The notes beneath the pieces were generated by a model. It was given only the letters and a program-made list of their open reading frames with translations. It was not told where the DNA came from and did no database searches. Shown in pieces: positions 1-11,477 of a stretch of 64,000 bases of DNA (position 1 is its first letter; each line of letters starts with the position of its first letter). The translations under genes and the position numbers were made by a program. Source of the stretch: Daucus carota subsp. sativus (taxonomy: Eukaryota; Streptophyta; Magnoliopsida; Apiales; Apiaceae); the NCBI RefSeq assembly GCF_001625215.2, contig NC_030389.2, forward strand, positions 37,933,454 to 37,997,453. Reading direction: 5' to 3'.

Positions 1-177
1 TTGAATTTCAATTGTGGACATAAACACTTCTATGAACAAACACTTCTACTGCCGGCATATCAACGTCTCTATTTCAACGGGCTTTTATTTGAACAGGTTA
101 AAATTTGTGGCTTCTGTATATACAATTCCTGTGTGTGTCTAATTAGAATCAAACTTTCAATTTCTTTGATATTCCTG

Positions 178-1458
178 ATGGATCCCCATGATATTGTAAT
201 GTATTTACTAAACGAAGAAGAGGAGGAGGAGGAGGAAACAGCCGCTGTTCTAGCCATGTATGCAAACGCAAATCACTTGATGCAGAATCCAAGTCGTCAT
301 GTCGGGTCAGTTCTCAATCATCGAACTATTAATCGTGATAGAGCATTTGGTCATCAATGTATTTATAGAGATTATTTTAGTGACAATCCTACATATCCTG
401 ATCATATCTTTCGTAGAAGATTTCGTATGAGGAAAAGTTTGTTCTTGCGAATTCAAACAGCTATTGAGTCTCACGATTCATATTTTGTGCAAAAGTTTAA
501 TGCCGTCGGAGTACCCGGACTATCATCTCTCCAAAAAATAACTGCTGCGATGAGAATTATTGCATACGGTATATCTGCAGATGGTGTGGATGATTACATT
601 CGAATTGCTAAAAGCACTGCCATAGAAAGTGTTAGAAAATTTGTTGTAGCAATTGTTCAAATATTTGGTGAGCAATATTTAAGAAGCCCAAATGATGTCG
701 ATATTCAGCGATTAATGAAAGTGGCTGAGCAAAGAGGATTTCCAGGGATGTTAGGTAGCATAGATTGTATGCATTGGAGGTGGAAGAACTGCCCAACTAC
801 TTGGCATGGGGTTTTTTCAGGCCGTTATCACGAGCCAACTATCATTCTTGAAGCCATAGCTTCACACGATCTCTGGATATGGCACGCTTATTTTGGATTA
901 CCGGGATCACTGAACGATATAAATGTGTTGGATCGATCCAATTTATTTTCAGAATGGGCAGAAGGACGAGCACCTAAAGTTAAATATACAATCAATGGCC
1001 ATACGTATGATATGGGATATTATCTAGCCGATGGCATTTATCCCCCCTACCCGACTTTTGTGAAGACAATTTCTGCTCCTCAAGGAAATAAGCGAAAGCA
1101 TTTTGCTCAAATGCAAGAGTCGGCTAGAAAAGACGTAGAACGAGCTTTCGGAGTGCTTCAAGCTAGATTTGCTATAGTGCGTGGCCCGGCTCGTTTTTGG
1201 GACATTGAAACACTAAAATATATCATGTTAGCATGCATTGTTATGCATAATATGATTATTGAAGATGAAAGGGATATGCAAAATATAGATTATGATTACG
1301 AGACATATGATGAAACACCGTCTATTCAAATATCCCGTGAACGCACAAGTACAATCGAAGAATTTATGCAATTTCATCATCGAATTAGAGATAAAAATGC
1401 TCATATTCAGCTTCAAAATGACCTTGTAGAGCATCTATGGCAAAAATTTGGTGGTTAG
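178..1458 (+). CDS. PIF/Harbinger transposase (DDE nuclease)
   Basis: A 426-residue transposase that would cut and join DNA at the element's ends in the nucleus. The frame is open back to base 1, but the start at 178 is preferred: it begins the typical acidic N-terminus, with a run of glutamates at about residues 13-20, and the residues before it look unrelated. The DDE nuclease domain is visible: GSIDCMHW with Asp196, GSLNDINVL with Asp247, and DVERAFG with Glu321. An ADGIYP block lies between the second and third. The C-terminal block with VMHNMIIEDE is also typical of this family. No stop or frameshift interrupts it. The host gene ALP1 and its relatives come from the same family, but here the accessory gene and terminal repeat beside it argue for a transposon gene, not a domesticated one. 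Confidence 0.9.
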   Translation: MDPHDIVMYLLNEEEEEEEETAAVLAMYANANHLMQNPSRHVGSVLNHRTINRDRAFGHQCIYRDYFSDNPTYPDHIFRRRFRMRKSLFLRIQTAIESHDSYFVQKFNAVGVPGLSSLQKITAAMRIIAYGISADGVDDYIRIAKSTAIESVRKFVVAIVQIFGEQYLRSPNDVDIQRLMKVAEQRGFPGMLGSIDCMHWRWKNCPTTWHGVFSGRYHEPTIILEAIASHDLWIWHAYFGLPGSLNDINVLDRSNLFSEWAEGRAPKVKYTINGHTYDMGYYLADGIYPPYPTFVKTISAPQGNKRKHFAQMQESARKDVERAFGVLQARFAIVRGPARFWDIETLKYIMLACIVMHNMIIEDERDMQNIDYDYETYDETPSIQISRERTSTIEEFMQFHHRIRDKNAHIQLQNDLVEHLWQKFGG

Positions 1459-2722
1459 TTAAAGCATTCTGTAGGTAAAAGATGCTTCTGTTAACTTTTT
1501 ATTGTCTAAAGTTAATTGTTTATAGCTTCTGTTCACAGTCTTCATGTTTTGTTATGGTCCCTGCAACTGAATGGTATCTGGAGTTTTGGTATAATCACAG
1601 TCTTTATGCTCACTGTTAAGCTGCTTGATTAGTAATAAGTATGATATAGGATTCTAATAAGCTGTTGTACTAACAACTTGAGGTTCTGAATATGAAATTT
1701 GACTTGCTTAACTATGATTGCAGATGACATAGCAAATTTAGTACATCAGACCTTTGGTTTTATGATCCTTGCAGATTACTGATTTATTAACTTAATGTTT
1801 GTCATTGTTTTAGTTTCAGGGTACGAAAGAAATAAAGCTGATCTCTGGTTTATTGGAATTGCGGCTCTGGAATGAGTTTATGAGAATCGTAGCTAGCTGG
1901 GAAGATATTGTCAATGTTTTTTTTAATGTTTTCTAGATATTGTCAATTGGTTGGTAATTTGAGTTTCTCCTTGGACTACACTAGATGGCATCAAACTTGT
2001 TTTGGACCTTGTTAATTGCTTTGGGTTGGTAATGTTTTTTTAATGTAACTTGTTTTGGGTTCACTTTTGTATTTGATGGATTTTTGTCCTGATGCAATTG
2101 CTAGAGGAATGTATTCTGTTTATGTTCTTCAGTAAAATATTTCAGCAGTGAATTCTATTGTAAGCTATTGTATGCTCATTTCCTCTGTTCTAGCTAGTCA
2201 CTAGTCACATTCGTCTTTAGTAATTGTGCTCTTCACTAAGTTTTTAAAAGAATACATAGTTGTTGGTTATGCTCTTGAGACCTTGTCAAATAAGCCTTAT
2301 ATAATACAGAAAGCTATTTACAGAGTTGAGGGTGGATAGATTTCCCTTAGTTACAGATGCTTGCTAGTCTCAGTTTCCAGGGATTGTTAAAGTAGGTATG
2401 CTTCAAGGTTGCCTGCCAGGTGTTCCACCTGTGATCATGAAACTTGTTTATCTCCGCTGACAAACATGTGACCATTGTTTCTTCCAGACCTGATCACCAT
2501 ATAATTATGTCCCCAGGAACAAAATTCATAACACTGCATTTCAATACATCTGCTGCAACCTCATTTCAGTAACCAAATTGCAGAATTGCAGAATATCAAA
2601 AGAAGTTCAAATTCATTCACAACATCTATCCAGCATAATTCACAAAATAGACAATCTAAAACAGCATCCAGACAATTAAAACTTTTCAAAAACTTTCGCG
2701 ATGAGGAATATATTATATTTAT

Positions 2723-3756
2723 CTAGAAAAAACGAGCACGCCTTCTTTCCATAATTTCTTGCTTCCTCGAGTTAAAATATTCAGCTTCAATAGCCCCCAT
2801 TGAACGTGTATCCATTGCCATTATTTTTGCATCAGCTTCATCTTGTTCCTTTTCTTCTCTTCTCCTCTCACGTTCCTCCTTCTCCTTGGCTAATTGCATC
2901 ATTTCTTTTAGGTGTTCATTTCTTTGTTTTCTAGATTCCAGCAACTCAACTCTCATTTGTTCCAGAATAGCAGCTCCGCTATTATCATCACAATCCATTC
3001 CTGGCCTCTTTCTTTTCTTTTGTAGTTCTTTAGCAGCCTTCCTTCCAATTGGCCTTTCAAGTTCTGATTTTTCTAACATAACACATTCTGGTGAGGAAGG
3101 AGATGTGGGACTTTCTTTTCGAGCTTTTGATTTCTTTGTAGCAAACTCAGTATTCCATTTAGGCAAGTGTCTTAAGAGATTCCAACAGTGCTCCAGAGAG
3201 AAGCTAGTTTTGTAAACTTCCTTGTACATCTTTTTTGCACCGTCAATCTGTTAGGTTGACCACAAAATGTGATTCAACTACAATCAATATGAATCAATTT
3301 TTGGCCAGAAGAGGAAGGATGATTTACCTTATCAAGTTCTGAATACCCACTTCGCCCATCAAATTGGTTGTAAAATCCATGAAATTTATTAACTCCAAGC
3401 TGAATCATAGACCATCGATGAGTTAATGAAGAGACATTACGATTAGATTCGAATTCTTTGTGTTTCATAAAATAGTTATGCACTCTCTGCCAATAGGTTC
3501 CAGTTGTTTGATCAGCACCCGTAACCGGATCTAGTGAAACATTTTGCCAAGCTGAAATGAGCATTTCATCCTCCTGTTTTGTAAAATTTTTTGTTCGTAT
3601 CCTGTTTTTCTTAGTATTCTGTGAAGAAAACACTTGAGGCGGAACAAGTGTTGCTTCAACGCTTTCGCCTTCACTAGGACTTTGTGAAAAAGAAGGATTT
3701 TGTGTTGGTCTTACAAGCTCCTCGTAATCGGAAAATTCTGAAGTAAGTATATCCAT
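2723..3756 (-). CDS. Harbinger accessory protein (Myb/SANT-like, NAM-associated type)
   Basis: Two exons, 3756-3328 and 3247-2723, joined by an 80-bp intron with GT and AG ends in phase 0, give 317 residues. The N-terminal half carries a Myb/SANT or trihelix-like DNA-binding region (NFTKQEDEMLISAWQNVS, then a WQRVHNYF block). The C-terminal half has the charged NAM-associated type coiled coil rich in Lys, Glu and Arg. In PIF/Harbinger elements this second protein binds the transposon ends and helps bring the transposase into the nucleus. The frame runs upstream of 3756 to an acceptor-like AG near 3799, so the start at Met 3756 (MDILTSEF) is the first ATG rather than a proven start. It is convergent with the transposase gene, and the frame is intact. 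Genome annotations often misname such proteins glutathione S-transferase T3-like. Confidence 0.8.
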
Positions 3757-4369
3757 GAATGAAGGCACTTTTTCGCTACAATTCGTCTCCAAATTCACCT
3801 AATAACCAGTCATCATTTAGAAGAAAAAAATTTATGTTTGACTTATAATTAGTCAGGAATCAGTTGGCCCGAGTAAATTCAATCTTATATAACAAAAAGA
3901 TTAATTCTACACTAGATTCATCTCATCAAAAGATAGGTTTGATAAAGATATGTAGAGTTGCTCAAAATCATAGAAAAAATCCCAGGAAAAACAACTCAAA
4001 TAACATATACGTTCACTTGCAAGAGTAACAAGAATCTACTGGTTTCATTGGTTTCATACTAAAACATAACAAGAATTAATATACCAGATTCATAAAAGAA
4101 AATAAAATTTGCTAAACCCATTTAATCAATTAACAAAAATCAAAGTGAAGATAAAACCTGGTGCTAATTATTCTGAGAAGTTGGAACCAACTTGTTGCGA
4201 AGAGTGAAGGAATTTGGAGACTCCATTAATTTTATCTGACTTGATCAAAGCCACCAAATTTGTGAGCAGTGGTTAGAAGAATGTATACAGACTTTTAGTT
4301 TCAGCGGTAAAAAGAAAAGGAGGGAAATGAGAAAAGAGGAGGGAATTGATGGAGCAGAGGGAGGGAAAT

Positions 4370-4560
4370 CATTTTTTTATTGATAAAAATAAAATAGGGG
4401 ATGGCTAGAGGATACCTAATTTTAGGGCATGGTTAGTGTTTTTTAGAATTCCCTAGTGATTTAGGGCATGGCTAGGACACTGTTGGAGTGTCATTTTTGG
4501 ACACATTCCCTATTTTTGAGTTTAGAAGCTCAAATAGGGAAGCTGTTGGACTTGCTCTAA
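4370..4560. repeat. Right terminal region and TAA target site of the Harbinger element
   Basis: Two copies of a TTTAGGGCATGG(T/C)TAG motif lie at about 4421-4436 and 4460-4475. An inverted pair of short CAAATAGGGA/TCCCTATTTT blocks follows, and then the terminal sequence at 4540-4557 with TAA at 4558-4560. Subterminal repeats of this kind are typical binding sites for the accessory protein; that role is inferred. Confidence 0.6.
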
Positions 4561-6020
4561 CCACTCCTGAAGTGGGAGCTAATCAGACTTTAAGTGATCC
4601 TAATATATAGAGAATGCTATATATAAAATTGTGGGTTATTCCAGGTTGATGAGTCATTTTGAGTTTCGAATTAAGTGGGTCTAATTTTTTGTTAGCAACT
4701 TGTTATGTTAATTTGGAGTATATTCTCATTTGTGTGAATTTTTCACGTAATATTAAAATTATAATGACTCTGGGTGAAAGACTTATAGTGATTCAAAATA
4801 GTCCCTCTCCGCAAATCTAATCGAGAATCGCACCTAATCAGTTAAGGTGAATCAAGATATAGAATTAATCGAAAATCGGGAACTAATCGGACTAAATATC
4901 GGATATATTTTAATATTAAAATATTATTTCATATTTAGTTATTGTATTGATTATTTATTTAAAAATATATCTTTAATATATTATAAATATTATAATTGTA
5001 CATATTTAAAATGATATAATATTTTAATTTTAATAAATTGTTCTATATATTTCGATTAAGAAAAATTATAAAAATTAATCGAATTTTAAAAATTGAATCG
5101 GTTGGCAACACAGAGGATTAATCGGGCAATTCGAAGATTTTTAGAACACTGCTCAAACATATATTTGAAATTCAAAAATTTTACTCCCTCTGTCATTTAA
5201 TACTTTTCTTGTTTCTCTTTATCACGTTTGCTAACACACATGAACAGTCCCAGAGAAGTATTTTGGCACGGAGGGAGTATGATCACATCTTTAAGTGACG
5301 TATTGCTCCAATAATATCATTATTTTTTTGCTCTATACGAGGTATAATAGAAAATGTAACAACTTCAATGAAAAGTGAAGATGTGGAATATTATTTTATT
5401 TTAATATTTAGTAATAAAAACATTGTATAAAAAACTATATATTTTTTATGAAGGTATAAAATATCAGAGATATTTAAATCATTATGAAGAAAATGACGAA
5501 GACAAAATGATAAATTATAATTTTTATATGTAATTATATTTTATATAATTTTAAGGATATGAATCATTATTATCATATTAATATAATATATTTACACAAA
5601 AAATATTTTATGCAAGTAAGAAATTATTAGTTGAAACAAATTTTGTTAATCATATTCAAACTCTATAGCTTTTATATATTAATAATAACTAGTTTATGAT
5701 ATATAAGATTATATTTATATATTTCTTAGTTTGTAAAATAATAATATAAATATGAAAATTTTTGATTTGAAAGTAAGCATACACATCTTAGGTTCTTTAT
5801 TCTCAAATATAAATATAAAATACAATGAATAGTTCTAAAAATAAAATTATTTTATAAAAATATAACTCTTTGTAATGAACTAATTAACATACATGAATTA
5901 TAAAAATACAATTAGTTAAATTTAATATCAACCAAATTAAAATTTCAATTTTATATTTAAAATAAATAATATATTAAAAATATGACTAATTTTATCAAAA
6001 TAGCAAAAGTGAAAGAAAAA
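4561..6020. other. AT-rich intergenic stretch
   Basis: No gene is visible. The stretch is very AT-rich (long TAATAT runs at 4900-5060 and 5390-5960) and holds one short Stowaway MITE, described separately. The sequence from about 5990 leads into the 5' leader of the SLD5 gene. Confidence 0.6.
5182..5279. mobile_element. Stowaway-type MITE (about 98 bp)
   Basis: It begins TACTCCCTCTGTC and ends GGCACGGAGGGAGTA. These are inverted termini of the CTCCCTCCGT type flanked by TA, the hallmark of Stowaway (Tc1/mariner-derived) MITEs. It is non-coding and short for the family. Confidence 0.8.
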
Positions 6021-6029
6021 ACGGAGGGA

Positions 6030-6802
6030 ATATTCAATTGAGTTTTAGAATTTCAATTTCTATTTCAGTTTTTCCCGCAATCCCCAAAATCAAAATTGAA
6101 CTCATTTTACTAGTAAATCTATTCAACCCACCTCAATTGCAACACAACACACAGAGATTATTTGCATTATCTCTGGCTCTCTGCACTCAAAACAAATTAT
6201 CTCCTCACACTTCAACTTTTGCATCAGATTCAATTAAAGGTGTGTTCACAGAACCCTAATTTTGATTTTGTTTTGTTTACATGTATCTATTATATTTAAT
6301 TGATTTAGCCTTACTGCTGTTGCAATTGTTCAATTTTGATGTATAATCTTAAGGATACGAGTACGTTAATTGCGCACCAACTGTTTGATCAAAATTCTTT
6401 ATATTTTTGTTTGTATTTGAATTGCATCAAGACTCAAGGGCTTGTGAGGACTCTGTATTGTTTTAAGGTCGATGCAGAGATAAGTTGGGCTGTTAATTCC
6501 TGTTAGTCAGTAGTACTTGTAGTAGGAGTTTTGTAATACTACGAAAAGAGAGACAATCATGGCTGTAAAAATAGAGAAAATGTAAAACAATTTAAACTGT
6601 GCTGCATTTTAAACCCGGTCAATCACTAATCATCTTATGGAAGAACATCAATAAATATTGTTTGTAGTCCTGCACAAGCCGGTGTAGTTAAATTTCAGAA
6701 AAACCAGTGCTAGTTTTCTGTATTGACTTATTTTAGATTTTTATATTTGCCCGTTTTCTCTAATCTCATTTAATAATTTCGTTGTGGAATAGAATATTAT
6801 AG
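6030..6802 (+). promoter_or_regulatory. SLD5 5' leader with a 5'-UTR intron (inferred)
   Basis: A pyrimidine-rich leader (6100-6235) ends at a good donor (AAAG then GTGTGTTC at 6239/6240). A candidate acceptor TATAG lies at 6798-6802, 21 bp before the SLD5 start codon. A first intron in the 5' UTR is therefore likely. No clear TATA box could be picked out of the AT-rich upstream DNA. Confidence 0.4.
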
Positions 6803-6823
6803 AGAGGAGGAATCAGGCATTCC

Positions 6824-9800
6824 ATGGCATCCAGTGCAGGGGAGGGATCTGGATCTGGGTTGGTGGACACAGATGATTATGAATCCTTGATATCGACTAC
6901 TGATGCAGAACTCTTGAAGCAAGCATGGCGAAATGAAAAGGCTGCTCCTGAAATTCTTCGGTTTGAAGCCTCTTTGGTTCAGCGTTCAAGAGAACAAATA
7001 CAATTGATGGTACCTATTTAATTTTGGTAGCTCCATTGGTTTCAATGATTTGTTTTATCCGGCCCATCATTATTAGTGTTTAGGGGATTTTTCTTCTTCT
7101 TTATTTCTAATTCTTTTTATAAAATATTGCTTATTTATGGTTTAAATTTTACTAGCCTTATTATTTCAACCAGATTTCCTTTTTTAAGTGGATGCTTGTT
7201 ATTTCTTTTAGAGGATGAATTTTATCTTTTTAGAAGAGTTTCTGCTAGCTATAGTAATTTGATGGACGAAGTGCTGATATAAAAACGTTTCATAAGTACA
7301 GAGAAGTCACAACTCTAAACAGTGCGACTCTGTTGGCCTTATGTATTACTTGAGTAGAGCAGATTGCCCAATGTTATACATACATGTTTTTCCTTGCTCT
7401 AATTCGTGCAAATATTTGCTGGTTGTTACAATATTCTTTTAAGTGAAAGTACAACGCCTAGATATAGGTTTTTATTTTGTTGTATATGGGGATGGAGACT
7501 GTTAAATTCACATGATATAACAAAAAGTGGTAGTAGACAGTCACTTGAAGGGACTCCCCTAACTAATCAATCCCGGGCACTAGAGCATAACGATTTTAGG
7601 CCAAATTGCACATACTGATGCTAGACTACATTTTCTAACAGTGCCTAAATATCATTTCAAGGCTCATCCTCTTGCTAACCTAATCACTGATCAAAGGCCA
7701 CCAGTGTACTAAAACGCCTGAAACAAATAGAAAAGTTTTAAAATAAACCATACAATAACGTGTACAAGACCAATATGTGCTATTTTTTCTCTCCCTGTTT
7801 CATCTGGTTCTACCAGTATCAGCAAAAGTGAATGTCAATCAGCTAGCCATACTACTGAACTAACATGTCAGTAGCAAACTTAGTTTTCATGTGGCCTGAT
7901 ACGTGACAATGCAAAGACTACAAGCCCTGCAATAGCTCTTTTGACATCTTGATCTAACATTTTCTTATTGTATTGTTCTGTTGGAGGATATTCCGAGATT
8001 GTTGTTTCTTACGCTCAACTAGGAGGCACACCATGCCAGTAGCACTTACTAAGAAACCTCTTAAGTGTCCACAATGTAATTTCAAGGCATTAGTACGTGG
8101 TGGTCCTCACCCAAAGGAGTCATTCCAGGGGCTTCCTTGGGGTGATCAAGTGCATCCCGTAGGCATGTCTAGAACCCCATGTGTGCATATTCAAGTCATA
8201 TTTTCAGTCTGCACTACTTTGCAAACCCTTTTAAAATAAAAAGCTTCTAATAGTTGCATAGTCGTAGTCCCTTTATTTAAGTGGTAATTTTTTGCAGAGG
8301 CAGCTTAAACAGGAAAGATAGCCTCAAAATTACACGAGCAGCCTGTGTTGAAAATCATCAACACAGGACGATAAATAATATGCCGAATCCTGTTCTGGTC
8401 TGTCCTTCGGTAGTATAAGCTCTCCCATACGCAGGGATGATCACAAACTTGTATAGAAGAAGAAATTCCTGGAAATAGGAAAGCAGATCTGCAGGTTATC
8501 AGATGGCACCCTTGTATCTGAAAATCACCACATTATTTAAGATTAAAACTCCCTCTGCCAACCTTTTAGATCTTAAAGATAGCAAAATACCAAATGTAAA
8601 GAGAAAAGTTGCAAAGCAGCCTCGAAATTCCCTAAGTTTGTCTAATGCCACTATTTAGCTGCTCTGAGCATTTACTCGTGAAAAAGCAACATACAGAGCA
8701 TCGTGTCTTTGTGCATCTATTGGTTGGTCTACCAAATTTACTATCTTGCAATGATGCGATTGTACTGTCCTCTATATTCTAAAGGCAGACGGGGTTTTGA
8801 CAGGGGACCTTACCCTTATGCTTAGTTACACATGCCTCCACTGAGACTTTAATCCACTCGGCTACAATGCTAGGAATATAGGCGTACTAGTTTCAAATGT
8901 AATAGGGTATACTTATTGAGAACAGGAAGTGTTTTCCTTGTAGGACAATAGAGTCTATACTCTAGCTTGAAGCATTCTGTGGGCTAAAGAGACTTTCTTA
9001 GAACCATGAGAATGAATTTTCTGAAATAGTTTAGGTAAGTATGGCCAAACTATTTAGCAAAAACAAACAAACAAGTATGGCCAAACTGCCATCATTTCCT
9101 CATACTTATGCTGCATCTCCCTCTTAGCCTTTTGTTATTCAGGGCAGTCATTTACCGGCCCTTTAAAAATCAGCTATTCGAAGGCCAGTGCATTGATATA
9201 TCTATTACTTGACCATGATACATAACATTCTGATTCATAAAACGCATCCTAATAGTCACCACCTGTAACATATATATATTTCCTTAGTCCTATGTAAAAT
9301 ATTTAAGGCATAAACTGGTAGTAATGAATCGCACTCTGTACTTCCCTATAAATTAGATTATAGTGCTTACATGTCTAAATTGTTGACTGAATATAATTTT
9401 TGAGACATTGCTGCTTCACTAATAATGTTCAGGAAGAAACAATAGAGGAATACAGTAAAAATGGTGTGGATGCGCTCACTGTCTCGCTCTATCAGATGGA
9501 CTTGGATAGGACTATGTTTTTGTTGAGATCGTATCTCAGGACTCGTCTTCAAAAGGTCTAATTTATAGTCTGTAATTTCAAGTTTTTTCCGATGTTCTTC
9601 ACAGTTAAATATCATTGTGTCCAAGAAATGGAAGGCAATATATTTCTAGCTTGCTGCATGTAGTTTATAAACTGTGTCTGGTAGGACAACGGAAAACTAG
9701 GCAAGCTAAACTTTCTGGTCAAGACATTGTACATACAGCTTGAAGGACGAAGAAACTGAGCCACCACTTCTAATGTTATTATGCAATTTTTAATTCTAAG

Positions 9801-10889
9801 TCTAACTAATCATGTTTGCAGATTGAGAAGTACGCGTTTCATATTCAAAAGACTTCTGAGCTTTGGAATCTGCTTTCTAAACCAGAGCAGACGTTTGCTA
9901 TTAGGTGATCTTGCTTTCTTCGTTTCTTTTTCTTAATAAAAGAAAGAGATATTGTGATTTGAAGCAGTATTTCCTTATCTTTTCCGCTCTATGCTATAAT
10001 TCTTAGGTGTACAGATGATATGGGACAACTTTTTGAACAATCTGTTCTATCAAAACTGCCTGATCGTTACAAATCCCATTTGAAGCAATCTGTCATAAGT
10101 GAAGAGGATGATATGGGTAATGCTTCCATAGCTGTACTAGCTACTATGACAGATTTAATCAATTCAAACTTTTTGAGTGCAGAGTACTTTTTTGAATAGT
10201 CGATAGTGGTTAATGGAATATTACAATCGAGATTTTTAGTGACCGGATCTTTATTTCTGTATGCTTCCTAATTCATATATGTGATCTCATTAAGGAGAAC
10301 GACTTAAAGATATTAGTTGAGGTGCCAGCTTCATTGGCCTTGCCAGTTACAAAAATATGTGTGATGTATCCAAACTATATGTGGAAGAGAAAATGACTAA
10401 AATACTCTCAAAGCCACATCCCAGATGTCATAAGTAGCGAGTCATGTGTGATATGGGAGGGCACCTTTGCAGATTATTATGTAGCATTGTGGAAGCTCAG
10501 TTTGCAACATTTTTACTATTGTCTTCCTCTTCGAATACAATTTATGATACTACTTTCCTGATTTCTATATTTCTTTTGTCTGCCAAAGCTGATAATTCAT
10601 GTGCTCTGTTTGTAAAATTTTCAGTTCCTGAGGCTCATTTAGACAGTTTCGTCATTTGCCGATGCAAAAGATTTTTAGGAGCCTTCCAACTTGATGAGAC
10701 GTAATTTGTTGCACTTGGATTTATTTCCTTTCTTATTTAAACATTTTTATCTGTAATGGTTCTGATTCTGATCTTTCATGTGATAGTGGAGTGGAGAAAC
10801 CAGTGGACCTGGAAGCTGATGATCTCTATGCCCTGCGTTACAAATCGATAAAACCACTGGTTGAAAGCGGCCAAGTTGATCTAGTTTAA
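6824..10889 (+). CDS. SLD5: GINS complex subunit SLD5
   Basis: Six coding exons (6824-7009, 9433-9555, 9822-9904, 10007-10116, 10625-10700, 10787-10889) keep one frame throughout and give 226 residues, the usual size for SLD5/GINS4. SLD5 with PSF1-3 forms GINS, which joins Cdc45 and MCM2-7 in the replicative helicase at nuclear replication forks. Family signatures are the N-terminal acidic leader with LLKQAWRNEKAAPEIL, the helical A domain block QMDLDRTMFLLRSYLR followed by IEKYAFHI, and the C-terminal B domain ending DDLYALRYKSIKPLVESGQV. The B-domain ending of the protein with LV and stop is normal for the family. Intron 1 is 2.4 kb and holds repeats; the others are 103-508 bp. No damage is seen. 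The start is the first ATG after the leader and fits the family N-terminus. Confidence 0.95.
8342..8367. repeat. Perfect 10-bp inverted repeat (hairpin)
   Basis: CCTGTGTTGA and TCAACACAGG flank a 6-base spacer. It lies inside an SLD5 intron. It may be a transposon footprint or chance; no function is implied. Confidence 0.5.
8700..8880 (-). mobile_element. tRNA-derived SINE-like insertion
   Basis: Read on the minus strand, 8865-8848 gives TAGCCGAGTGGATTAAAG, close to a tRNA Leu/Ser-like RNA polymerase III A box. About 45-50 bases on, GTCAAAACCCC around 8800-8790 resembles a worn B box (GGTTCGAANCC). The spacing suits a tRNA-derived SINE head. The 3' limit is uncertain because no clean poly(A/T) tail or target duplication was found. 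Confidence 0.4.
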
Positions 10890-11237
10890 GTTTAACTGCA
10901 TGTTGCAGCTGATAGAAGTTCCTTCTGGATCAATCGTAGTAGTCTATAGATGCCAAGGTAAGCCAGAACTCAGAAGCATTGTTTGTCAGCAGAGTGTTGT
11001 ATCATGTATGTGTATTGAACATTTCTTATCTTGCTCTCTTGTGATCACATTTTTTGTAAGTTCTGCAAACATTTTACTAAAACACACATACACATCCATT
11101 TCTTGATATCGTCATGATAACATTAGTTAATATTTCTCTCGTTTTCAAAACGGGGCGACTATGATTAACCCATTTAGAATTCAAATCAAACTAGCCTACT
11201 TGTAATCTGGTGGTATGAGAATTCTGTACTAGTGCAA

Positions 11238-11477
11238 TACTCCCTAGTCCCCTTCAATTATATACATTAGCGGACGTGCCAAACACTTTAATGCTCCGTA
11301 TAGTTCTATAATTTATTTTTAAGATTTTTTCCCGGAATAAAAATTTAATATTTAACTTTTTATTCAGAAAAAGAAAATTTTAAACTTAAGTTATAGAACT
11401 ATATATTATAGGAGTATTAAAGTGCGTGCCTTGTAGTGGAAAAAAACTGTATAGAAATGAGTGGGACGGAGGGAGTA
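11238..11477. mobile_element. Stowaway-type MITE (240 bp)
   Basis: It starts TACTCCCTAGTCCCC and ends GGGACGGAGGGAGTA, with TA at both edges. The interior has imperfect inverted arms (TAGTTCTATAATTTA with TATAGAACTATATA). It is non-coding and typical of the Stowaway/mariner group. Confidence 0.85.

Larger units (their letters stand above)
1..4557. mobile_element. PIF/Harbinger DNA transposon, two genes, left end outside window
   Basis: A class II element with the usual PIF/Harbinger gene pair: a DDE transposase on the plus strand and a Myb/SANT-like accessory protein on the minus strand, tail to tail. The right end reads, on the minus strand, TTAGAGCAAGTCCAACAG, ending in a TAA trinucleotide at 4558-4560. 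This suits the 3-bp TTA/TAA target site of this superfamily. The left end lies before base 1, so terminal repeats and target duplication cannot be compared. Between the genes (1459-2722) is about 1.26 kb of T-rich, non-coding sequence with the 3' ends of both genes. Upstream of the accessory gene (3800-4360) is its leader and promoter region. Both reading frames look undamaged, so the element could be young or even autonomous; that is inference. Confidence 0.85.
7010..9432 (+). other. Large first coding-region intron of SLD5
   Basis: A 2.4-kb intron with a GTACCT donor and a GTTCAG acceptor. It contains short frames without recognisable products, a tRNA-derived SINE-like sequence at 8700-8880, and a 10-bp perfect hairpin at 8342-8367. 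A short direct repeat of AAGTATGGCCAAACT lies at about 9036 and 9074. Confidence 0.7.

Noticed and set aside
69-257. Minus-strand frame rich in Ser opposite the transposase start
   Set aside because: It is the shadow of the glutamate run in the transposase.
7973-8239. 88-codon open frame in the SLD5 intron with two CPQC-like cysteines
   Set aside because: Lies in an intron, matches no family I know, has no partner exons, and the cysteine pair alone is not evidence of a zinc finger protein.
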